Below are positions 58,049 to 64,000 of a DNA stretch of 64,000 nt, piece by piece. Origin of the DNA: Deltaproteobacteria bacterium. GTDB lineage: Bacteria; Desulfobacterota; Syntrophia; Syntrophales; JACQWR01. Each line of letters starts with the position of its first letter. Within the stretch, counting starts at the first letter, position 1. Below the pieces are notes generated by a model. That model saw nothing but the letters and a program-made list of their open reading frames with translations. It did not search any database and was not told the origin of the DNA. The stretch lies in NCBI GenBank assembly GCA_016209105.1, contig JACQWR010000024.1:155948-219947 (forward strand), in the 5' to 3' direction. The translations under genes were made by a program, and so were the position numbers.

Positions 58049-60391
58049 TTAATTCGCATTGCCCGTCAACTGGAAAGAAGCCCAGTAGTAGGGATGACTA
58101 TAGGTCTTCCTGGTCTCCAACTGGGCCGTCCGCAAAGCCTCCCGCTTATCGATTGCGTCCAGCTCGCGATAGAAGCGGCCCATCAACTGTGATGTCGCCA
58201 GATCATCCACTTTCCAGAGGCTGGCCACGATCGAGGCGCTGCCCGCATAGAGAAATCCCCTGGTCAACCCGACCAAATCGTCTCCGTTGGCTATCATGCT
58301 CAGTCCCGTCTCGCAGGCGCTCAAGGTGACAAGATCCGCGTTCAGTTCGAGGGAGTAGAGTTTATCAGCGGTCAGCATCCCGTTCGATCCCGCCTCCGGG
58401 GCAAGGAGAAGGGCGGACTTCAGCGGTGACGACGAATCAAACCGGCCGTGGGTCGCAAAATGGATGTAGCGGAAATTTCCGGCGTGCTTGATAAAAGCGC
58501 CCATGGTTGCTTCTTTCCGGAGAAATACTTTTGACTGCGTTTTTGATTTTGCCACATCCACAGCCTCCTTCTCGGCAAAGGAAAGATCATACCGGGCATC
58601 GCCCAGATCCGGATTTCCGAAAACGAGAATGTCACCCGTCTTGTTCGCTGCCTTTGACGCGAGGTACTTCATGGCGCTGGCGCTGGGCATGACCCGGATG
58701 CTGTACCGATCAATCAGGAATCCCGTGCCGTCATGCAGGGCATTGAAGGGAAGATAATGCAAGGCCCCATGGGGTACGACGGTGAGATTCTTCCGGTTCA
58801 CCTGTCCGTCGATGGGTTTGAAAAGGCGGTCGTAAAGCCGCCGTGCGCTGTCCACGAACCGGGGTGAGCCTGGGTCTTCGAGGCATTTCCGGAATTCCTG
58901 GACATCATCCGCGAGCCCCCGGCTGTCCAGCTTCACCGCCGAGAGTCCGCCGGCGGAAAGCACAAAGGCATACATCTCTCCGCCGCTGTAGTAATATTCG
59001 ATCAGCGCCTCGTCTTGGGGAAGATGGGCCCGTAGTTCTGCAATGGGCTGTGAAGTAACCGTAATCAAGGAAGCCAGTTCCGGGTCCTTGCCTTTCAGCT
59101 CTTCGCGGACCTTGATCTGTACACTCCGGGACCTGCTTTTATCCAGGGACGCATCCTGGATGATGGCCTCCGCCTCCGCAGTATCGTTCATCGCCAGCGC
59201 GGCCTTTATCGCGTTCTTGTCGCCGCCCCTGACGGCGAAGTCCTTCTTTGCGGCCAGCAGATCGACCAGCGCCCGCGACTTGGCCCGCTCCACGTATTCA
59301 AAGGCCTTCTCATACTGTTTTTCCTGGTAGAGGGCCTGCACCAGATCGAAATAGAGCGCCTGCTTGTCGCCGACGAAACCGATCTTGCTCGACTCCGTGT
59401 TGATCGTTGATCTCTGCTGCTCGATTACCTCCACCGCCCTGGAATAGAAATCGACGGCGGCTTTGAAATTTCCTTCCCGTGCGGCAATTTTCCCCCGATC
59501 GAACAGGATCATCCAGTAGATTTCGCCGTTGTCGCGGGTTTGCGGCATATTCAGCAGTGCGTCGTAGCCATCCCCGGCCTCGCTCAGGCTTCCCGTTTCC
59601 ATCAGGCACTTGCTCAGCATGAATTTCCGGGGGATTTCTTCATACACGGCCAGGCTCTCGCCGTGCATCATGGCGCCATAAAACAAATCAGCAAGCAGCA
59701 CATGCGCCGTCGGATCAGTCTGCCGGATCGCTTCCAGGGCTTTCCGGAAATCGTTCAGGGCAACATAAATCTTCGCCGTGATAAAATTCCTGTTTGCCTT
59801 CATGACAGGATTCACCATCTGCAAACGATCCAGACGGTCCGCCATCTGCAGCGCCCGCGCCCTTTCCCCATTCAGGGCATAGGCAAGGCCCAGGGTCCCC
59901 AGGATGCGGATCTGCGCCATGCGGTCTACAAAGAAGTAAGCCTTTTTCGCTTCTGCCACCGCCTGCGGATACTGGGCCAAATCGATATACGCCTCGGCCC
60001 TGAGAACATGGGGCAGGTAGGTGATGTCCCCCAGCATCTCCGGGTTGTCGGCATACTTCGATCGGGCCATTCCTCCCAGAATAGGAGACTCCCTGGCAAG
60101 TTCATCCAGGTCGGTAGAGGCCTTATCGCCCCGTTTGATGTTCTGTTCGAGCAGATCGTAGCATTGAAAAAGCCGGTCATAGCGCTTCAATCCCGCATAC
60201 GACACGCACAGCACCGTCAGTTTGGCCGAACTGGCATGGCCTGTTTCCCTGATTTGCGCCTCGGTTATTTTGCGCGCTTCCTCGTATTTGGCGGACGCCG
60301 CCAGGCGCTCGCGCTCGGGAATGCCGCCGTACACGCATCCCGCGAGCGGGAGCAGACCGGCGATGATGATCAATCTTGATGTAAAGCGCAT
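58049..60391 (-). CDS. Lipobox TPR-CHAT protein
   Basis: A 780-residue protein: lipoprotein signal (LPLAGC, Cys19), TPR-like helices over about 30-430, and a CHAT domain (about 480-780). The CHAT dyad is His near residue 646 in HFATHGRF and Cys near 691 in LSACETGL. Further CHAT marks are VPHGALHYLPFNAL and LYAGSASIVASLWKVDD. CHAT is a caspase-clan protease domain, best known from cytosolic TPR-CHAT effectors of type III-E CRISPR, but here it has an envelope signal. No ribosome site is clear at 60391. The next gene, a lipoprotein, ends 25 bases upstream on the same strand. Confidence 0.88.
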   Translation of the reverse strand: MRFTSRLIIIAGLLPLAGCVYGGIPERERLAASAKYEEARKITEAQIRETGHASSAKLTVLCVSYAGLKRYDRLFQCYDLLEQNIKRGDKASTDLDELARESPILGGMARSKYADNPEMLGDITYLPHVLRAEAYIDLAQYPQAVAEAKKAYFFVDRMAQIRILGTLGLAYALNGERARALQMADRLDRLQMVNPVMKANRNFITAKIYVALNDFRKALEAIRQTDPTAHVLLADLFYGAMMHGESLAVYEEIPRKFMLSKCLMETGSLSEAGDGYDALLNMPQTRDNGEIYWMILFDRGKIAAREGNFKAAVDFYSRAVEVIEQQRSTINTESSKIGFVGDKQALYFDLVQALYQEKQYEKAFEYVERAKSRALVDLLAAKKDFAVRGGDKNAIKAALAMNDTAEAEAIIQDASLDKSRSRSVQIKVREELKGKDPELASLITVTSQPIAELRAHLPQDEALIEYYYSGGEMYAFVLSAGGLSAVKLDSRGLADDVQEFRKCLEDPGSPRFVDSARRLYDRLFKPIDGQVNRKNLTVVPHGALHYLPFNALHDGTGFLIDRYSIRVMPSASAMKYLASKAANKTGDILVFGNPDLGDARYDLSFAEKEAVDVAKSKTQSKVFLRKEATMGAFIKHAGNFRYIHFATHGRFDSSSPLKSALLLAPEAGSNGMLTADKLYSLELNADLVTLSACETGLSMIANGDDLVGLTRGFLYAGSASIVASLWKVDDLATSQLMGRFYRELDAIDKREALRTAQLETRKTYSHPYYWASFQLTGNAN

Positions 60392-60416
60392 AGGGGGATT
60401 TCGCTGTATGTGATTA

Positions 60417-61028
60417 TTATCGTGTCTTTTTCTGTAATTGCCTGATCTCAGGCTGGCTTGTCAAGTCCTGTGCCCATGCCCCGACCAACGATGTCATCGA
60501 TTCGGGAACGAATTCCTGCCAACTGCCAGTGAAGCTCGATCTCTTTGAGGTCTCTTGGCTGCGCCATATCTCCCGGCCGTTTGTATCCAAAGCCCGGATA
60601 CTGCCCTTCACAATGCCATAGGAACCGGGATTTCCCATGCAGCCTGCTTTATAGACATATTCCGTCATAGCGGCTTCTACAAGAATATCGTAAGCGCCTG
60701 TCGCAGGCTGTTTGACGACCGTCAAGTCCTCGAATACCTGCTTTAACGTTCCTTCAACTGTTCCCGCGAAAATCCGACCGAAGTTACCGGTGACATGCAT
60801 GGCCAGACAACCGCTGCTTACATCGGTCGGTTGTGTATAATTTCGTGTCGACTCAGGGATAAAGACCACCGCCTTCAAAGGTAATTTATCAAGGATCGCG
60901 GCGTCGGGGAGCTGTGGCTTCACATTGGCAAGGTCCGCGTTATAGGCGCAGCCCGAGAGAGCGGCAGAGATCGCAATTAAGATCGATACCATTGCCAAGA
61001 TGTTCTTCCAACTTCCATGCCTGTTCAT
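60417..61028 (-). CDS. Lipoprotein of unknown function, partner of the CHAT gene
   Basis: A 203-residue lipoprotein (lipobox ALSGC, Cys27) whose family I cannot name. The mature part starts AYNADLANVKPQLPD and has strands KAVVFIPESTRNYTQ, DLTVVKQPATGAYDILVEAAM and IRALDTNGREIWRSQETSKR, an alternating-beta pattern like that of LptE/ABC-type accessory lipoproteins (low confidence). AGGAGG precedes the start at 61028. It is followed after 25 bases by the CHAT gene, so the two are probably expressed together. Confidence 0.7.
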   Translation of the reverse strand: MNRHGSWKNILAMVSILIAISAALSGCAYNADLANVKPQLPDAAILDKLPLKAVVFIPESTRNYTQPTDVSSGCLAMHVTGNFGRIFAGTVEGTLKQVFEDLTVVKQPATGAYDILVEAAMTEYVYKAGCMGNPGSYGIVKGSIRALDTNGREIWRSQETSKRSSFTGSWQEFVPESMTSLVGAWAQDLTSQPEIRQLQKKTR

Positions 61029-61322
61029 AAATTCCTCCTGAGTAAAGGTGAGTGCCACTTGCGGACGCTCACCGTAGGCGCCGGCAAGGCGGCAGAGCAC
61101 TATCCTTGCGCTGGGGGAATGCCGCCCCCCTGTTCCATTTTAACTACGGTGAAGTATTTATAAATCTCCTGATAAACAGAACGCAACCATTTTTTTTTGC
61201 GCATATTATGTCACGATTAAGCTTATACGGTAAATGGAGAGCTCCGCATGGGGGCCAGGGACAGAAGACTTCAGGTGGAATGGGTCGCGCGGGGTAAATA
61301 TGCCCTGAGCGTATAAGTAAAT

Positions 61323-61380
61323 AAAAAAACCCCGGCTGATTTATTGCGATGAACATGACAATAAATCGCCGGGGCTTTAT
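61323..61380 (-). terminator. Rho-independent terminator of the UbiD gene
   Basis: On the minus strand GCCCCGGC with GATTTATTG pairs with CAATAAATC and GCCGGGG, a long interrupted stem (GCCGGGG 61368-61374 with CCCCGGC 61330-61336), followed by TTTTTTTAT. It is preceded on the other side by A-rich sequence, so it could work in both directions. Confidence 0.8.
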
Positions 61381-61389
61381 TTTACCGGT

Positions 61390-61414
61390 AGGGAACGGTT
61401 TGAAACCGTTCCCT
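61390..61414. repeat. Perfect 12+1+12 palindrome after the UbiD gene
   Basis: AGGGAACGGTTT (61390-61401), central G, AAACCGTTCCCT (61403-61414). It begins 12 bases after the UbiD stop, before the terminator. It may be a REP-like element or a stabilising 3' hairpin. Confidence 0.6.
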
Positions 61415-61425
61415 GCTATACAATT

Positions 61426-62979
61426 TTAACGGCCGGTCCGGGCCAGCGATTTCACCCAGCCGTGCATATAAGACTGAATGTGTTCCGTACCCTTTTTACC
61501 GAACCAGTCGGCCGGGTTCACTTTATCAACCGCGTATGCCGGCCGGTGGAAGTCTTGCTCGTAACCAAACGGCACCGTCGCGTCGATACCCATGCCGCCT
61601 TCAAAACGCGTATTGGCGCCCGTCCACGCCTTATCGCCGGCAGTCATGCGCTCGGACGGCATGAAGGTCTGGCCGCGGCCGCCTGGTATCGGATTCAGAA
61701 TATCCGTACGCGGGTTGACGCGGGTGGTCAGGGCCCACATGATATCATCCATGCTGTACATATCAATGTCCGTGTCCACGGCAATGGCCAGCCGCATTCC
61801 CTGGCTGCACGACAGGATGGCGGAAAGGAAGTTGCGCTGCCAGCCTTCCTCGATGGCGTTGCGCTTTTTAACCTGGATTACGCAGCCGCCCCACTCCGTC
61901 ATACAGTACGGCAGGTGGACGTCCTGAATGATTCCCGGCTGCAAACGGTCGCACAGTTCAAAGATTGCGGCTTCACGGACAATCTGGTCGTTGTTCTGGG
62001 CATCGGCCGTGTGCACGCCCATGGGCCAGATGGTAATTTTTTCCTTCTTGGGATCGCGCATGGTAATGGCGGTGACATGGAACGTGGGCGCCTTATAAGC
62101 TTTCCCCATGTATCCTGCCCATTCGGGATGGAAGAAGTACTTGCCCTGAACGCCGGCTGCTTCGGATTCGGCCGTTTCAAAGCGTTTGTCCCGCGGATGG
62201 AGGTAGCCTTCCAGCACCAGCTCGGCATCTGCCAGGGCATAGGCGTCAATGGTTTTGCACTTGACGATGCGCAGCGGAGACCCCTGCATGGCGCCGCCGA
62301 CACCCAGTTCATCGCAGCCTTTGGGCAGCACTACATAATCAAAACCGCTGCCCGCCGCTAACTGTGCCGCAGGCGGAATGCCGAAATTCATCGTGAGAGG
62401 GACTTTATCCTTGTAATGAGCCGTCATTACCTGCCACATGTGAGAGCCCGGGGAAATCTGAAAGGTCCCGATGTTGCCCCAGCGGAAATTCATGCGGTTG
62501 TAACTAATGTGGGTCCCGCCGTCAAAGTATGGCCCGACAACCACCGTCTGGGCGCTGCCGATGGTCATCTCCGTCTCAAGAGGCGTATGCCGGATGGCGA
62601 GCACCCATTTGTTTACATCCAGGTCTTTGGTGATCACCACTTCCTGAACCGGCGCTTTCGTTACCTTCTCAGGAGGAATCGGGTTCTTGAGACACTCGCG
62701 CAATTTGAGGGTGCGGTCCGTTTCGCCTTTCCATCCGAAGATCTTATTGATGACGTCGCGGTTCGCAAACATGTTGGTAATTGCCTGGATATGATCGTAA
62801 CCTTTTACGTTGCGAAATAAAAGGCCCGCGCCTCCATCCAGCTTTTTCTGGAGCGCCGTGATTTCGAGATCAGGGTTGACCACTTTGTCAGATTCGACTA
62901 TATCTCCTTCAGAGAGCAACCATTTGATGGTGCTTCTCAAGCTGGAAATATCACGCTTCACTTTTTCAGATCCTGCCAT
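61426..62979 (-). CDS. UbiD-family (prFMN-dependent) carboxylase/decarboxylase
   Basis: A 517-residue UbiD-family enzyme. Family marks: SYNRMNFRWGNIGTFQ in the first part, MNFGIPPAAQLAAGSGFDYV, and the region HPEWAGYMGKAYKAPTFHVTAITM, where the Glu of PEWAGYMG corresponds to the catalytic Glu of GEFTGYYG in better known members. An insertion of about a dozen residues (ETAESEAAGVQGKYF) precedes it. The enzyme should act on an aromatic or unsaturated acid with prenylated FMN; no ubiX is in the window. It has a good promoter (63062-63033) and AGGAGG at the start. Phenylphosphate carboxylase-like or arene carboxylase function is possible but not shown. Confidence 0.88.
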   Translation of the reverse strand: MAGSEKVKRDISSLRSTIKWLLSEGDIVESDKVVNPDLEITALQKKLDGGAGLLFRNVKGYDHIQAITNMFANRDVINKIFGWKGETDRTLKLRECLKNPIPPEKVTKAPVQEVVITKDLDVNKWVLAIRHTPLETEMTIGSAQTVVVGPYFDGGTHISYNRMNFRWGNIGTFQISPGSHMWQVMTAHYKDKVPLTMNFGIPPAAQLAAGSGFDYVVLPKGCDELGVGGAMQGSPLRIVKCKTIDAYALADAELVLEGYLHPRDKRFETAESEAAGVQGKYFFHPEWAGYMGKAYKAPTFHVTAITMRDPKKEKITIWPMGVHTADAQNNDQIVREAAIFELCDRLQPGIIQDVHLPYCMTEWGGCVIQVKKRNAIEEGWQRNFLSAILSCSQGMRLAIAVDTDIDMYSMDDIMWALTTRVNPRTDILNPIPGGRGQTFMPSERMTAGDKAWTGANTRFEGGMGIDATVPFGYEQDFHRPAYAVDKVNPADWFGKKGTEHIQSYMHGWVKSLARTGR

Positions 62980-63032
62980 AATTAACCTCCTAAGCTTTTT
63001 TTTCTTGAAAAGAATCTTTCCTCACTCCGCGT

Positions 63033-63062
63033 AGTATATTGGAAATACCCATCACCTGTCAA
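63033..63062 (-). promoter_or_regulatory. Sigma-70 promoter of the UbiD gene
   Basis: On the minus strand TTGACA (63062-63057), 18 bases, TATACT (63038-63033), about 55 bases upstream of the start. Confidence 0.7.
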
Positions 63063-63437
63063 GATAAATAAACTACAATATAATGAACAGCAAAGAATTT
63101 AACGGATAATTTTTCGGCAATGAAAAAATGGAGTGCCCATCACCCGCCGGGGAGGGGTTGCCGGCGCCGGATGACTCCCACTCCCTTTATCAATAAATAG
63201 CACACAATATTAGATAGTTAAACTATAACCAGCATTGCCTTTTTTGATGACGTGGCGAGGTTCCGAAAGACAATGGTTTTTGGTCCGTCTTTCTCCTCTT
63301 TTTTCCCGGAAATGAACCAAGCTTTTGTTCATTATACTGAACAACGTTACCAACGCTACGCATCGCGTTTGCTCGCTTACCCCGCGGCAAGCAACGGGGG
63401 ATGCGCCCATTGCCGACTTCGCGCCGCAAGCAATCGG
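63063..63437. other. Intergenic region with a palindrome and a dispersed repeat
   Basis: A 375-base gap. A perfect small palindrome ATAGTT-A-AACTAT is at 63214-63226 and could be an operator for the UbiD gene. The right part is a copy of the repeat family. GGAGTG near 63130 and CACTCC near 63179 are inverted and flank a G+C-rich stretch. No gene was found. Confidence 0.45.
63343..63435 (+). repeat. Dispersed repeat, right module
   Basis: GCATCGCGTTTGCTCGCTTA, CCCCGCGGCAAGCAACGGGG, GATGCGCCCATTGCCGACTT. It matches 15505-15562 in order with scattered changes and ends at the stop codon of the CMD-family gene. Confidence 0.65.
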
Positions 63438-63752
63438 TCAGGGGTTTTTCATTCTCTTCAATACGGAGAAGGCCTCCATAAAGGTGGGGAAGCCGGTGGT
63501 TTGTATCAGCATGAGCAGTGCATGTCTGATTTCCTCATCCGTTACGCCCTTCTCACGCGCCTTCATAATATGCGTTTCAAGGGCGAGCGGATGGTGGCTG
63601 GCTCCGGAAATCACGATCTTCAGCAGCCAGCGAACCTTCTCGGACAGCGGGCCGGACTGCTCGTGGATTTCTTTCCCCAGAGCTTCATAATCAGAATAAA
63701 CGTTGGGAAAATCTTCCTTGAACTCGGAAAATATCTCGTGAAGGTCTTTCAT
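63438..63752 (-). CDS. Carboxymuconolactone decarboxylase (CMD) family protein
   Basis: A 104-residue single CMD/AhpD-like domain: VRWLLKIVISGASHHPLALETHI, then KGVTDEEIRHALLMLIQTTGFPTFMEAF. The CxxC redox pair of AhpD is missing (GASHHP at that place), so peroxidase function is unlikely, though a His-based function is possible. GAAAGGAG precedes the ATG. It is upstream of the UbiD gene on the same strand, but the gap of 460 bases and a separate UbiD promoter mean they need not be cotranscribed. Substrate unknown. Confidence 0.85.
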   Translation of the reverse strand: MKDLHEIFSEFKEDFPNVYSDYEALGKEIHEQSGPLSEKVRWLLKIVISGASHHPLALETHIMKAREKGVTDEEIRHALLMLIQTTGFPTFMEAFSVLKRMKNP

Positions 63753-63770
63753 AATTCTTCTCCTTTCACT

Positions 63771-63804
63771 GTTGAAGCTACTCCGCCCTCGGCGGAAACT
63801 TCCC
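63771..63804 (+). repeat. Hairpin module of the dispersed repeat
   Basis: TTGAAGCTACTCCGCC, CTC, GGCGGAAACTTC. The arms CTCCGCC/GGCGGA and GAAG/CTTC pair, as in the hairpin module at 10901 and 15440. It is just upstream of the CMD gene. Confidence 0.55.
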
Positions 63805-63859
63805 GTTTAAGGAAATAACAATTTGCCGTGCGCCCCTTAATCCCACTTGCGCGGCGGTA

Positions 63860-64000
63860 TGAACCGCCCCGGTTTTTCCGGAGCCTCCGTTAGTTGAGTC
63901 CGGCCACCATAGCCGGGGTTTCCTGACGCTGATGATAAAACGCTTCAAACTCGGCGGGCGGGATGTGACCGATCGGTTCGAGCAACCGCCGGTTGTTGAA
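63860..64000 (-). mobile_element. IS3-family element, right end (continues beyond the window)
   Basis: The segment carries the last codons of an IS3-type transposase and then, after its stop, a sequence that reads TGAACCGCCCCGGTTTTTCC from 63860 on the plus strand, which looks like the terminal inverted repeat (TG start, G+C-rich). The other end lies outside the window, so neither completeness nor target duplication can be checked. Confidence 0.6.
63890..64000 (-). CDS. IS3-family transposase (OrfB), C-terminal end only
   Basis: Read on the minus strand: FNNRRLLEPIGHIPPAEFEA, then FYHQRQETPAMVAGLN and a TAA stop at 63890. The NNRRLLEPIGHIPPAEFE motif is the C-terminal signature of IS3-group (IS51/IS150-like) integrase-type transposases. 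The catalytic DDE domain lies beyond the window. Confidence 0.85.
   Translation of the reverse strand, partial: FNNRRLLEPIGHIPPAEFEAFYHQRQETPAMVAGLN

Larger units (their letters stand above)
61029..61425. other. Intergenic region between the lipoprotein gene and the UbiD gene
   Basis: A 397-base gap downstream of the UbiD gene and upstream of the lipoprotein gene. It contains the terminator at 61323-61380 and the palindrome at 61390-61414. The promoter of the lipoprotein gene must be within about 61040-61250 but no convincing hexamers are visible. Confidence 0.5.

Noticed and set aside
59540..60379. A 279-codon open frame on the plus strand
   Set aside because: Antisense to the TPR part of the CHAT protein; repeated Gln/His/Arg composition and no start context.

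Overview
The window reads as a chromosomal segment of a G+C-moderate, strictly anaerobic-type Gram-negative bacterium, most likely a syntrophic member of the former Deltaproteobacteria (Desulfobacterota, Syntrophales-like). The support is gene content only: an energy-converting hydrogenase-related (Ehr) complex, a UbiD-family carboxylase/decarboxylase, a DUF3786 protein, many lipobox lipoproteins and Pal/OmpA proteins. No rRNA, tRNA or CRISPR array was recognised.

Layout. 0-3 kb (mostly minus): nitroreductase (cut by the window edge), hotdog thioesterase, a medium-chain alcohol dehydrogenase and an LsrF-like class I aldolase/thiolase. 3.0-4.1 kb: an IS1-like insertion with 21-bp inverted repeats and an 8-bp target duplication, holding only a transposase tail plus an A+T-rich passenger gene. 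4.2-9.2 kb (plus): LPP20/FlgT-TPR protein, YdcF-like protein, DUF3786 protein, adenine deaminase, WHy/LEA lipoprotein. 9.2-13.4 kb: two convergent, lipobox-bearing caspase-fold proteins. 13.6-15.6 kb: beta-carbonic anhydrase, PspC protein, a broken pentapeptide-repeat gene and a structured repeat. 15.7-23.7 kb (plus): an operon of an HTH-EIIA(PtsN-like) fusion followed by five subunits of an Ehr complex whose large subunit lacks the Ni-ligand cysteines. 23.8-26.4 kb (minus): SAM hydroxide adenosyltransferase, sirtuin, alpha/beta hydrolase. 26.6 kb: an orphan TctC/Bug binding protein. 27.6-37.7 kb (minus): a full phosphate regulon (phoB, a CNNM/CorC transporter, a STAS protein, an MBL-fold hydrolase, pstSCAB, phoU, phoR). 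37.7-43.8 kb: TypA/BipA, a CDF metal exporter and a large hybrid sensor kinase. 44.2-52.8 kb: two rSAM/selenodomain-associated glycosyltransferases, an ArsS-like radical SAM protein, FAD disulfide oxidoreductase, TVP38 protein, periplasmic MsrA, truncated MauE/DoxX-like ORF, YdjY protein and an Fe-S/CCG-TVP38 fusion. 53-55.8 kb: MTA/SAH deaminase, MarR regulator with a clear operator, Pal. 56-61 kb: DUF4398 and DUF4398-OmpA proteins, a binding-protein remnant, a lipobox CHAT-TPR protein and a partner lipoprotein. 61.4-64 kb: UbiD-family enzyme, a CMD-family protein and the end of an IS3-family element.

Two features cut across the window. First, a family of structured dispersed repeats recurs at about ten places, mostly in the same orientation and mostly between genes; one copy lies inside the signal-peptide-coding part of a gene. 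Second, three caspase-clan proteins (two C14-like, one CHAT) all carry lipoprotein signals, suggesting envelope-tethered proteolysis or scaffolding rather than the cytosolic use usual for such proteins. Gene starts were chosen by Shine-Dalgarno position and family length; all calls are from reading the sequence, without database searches.
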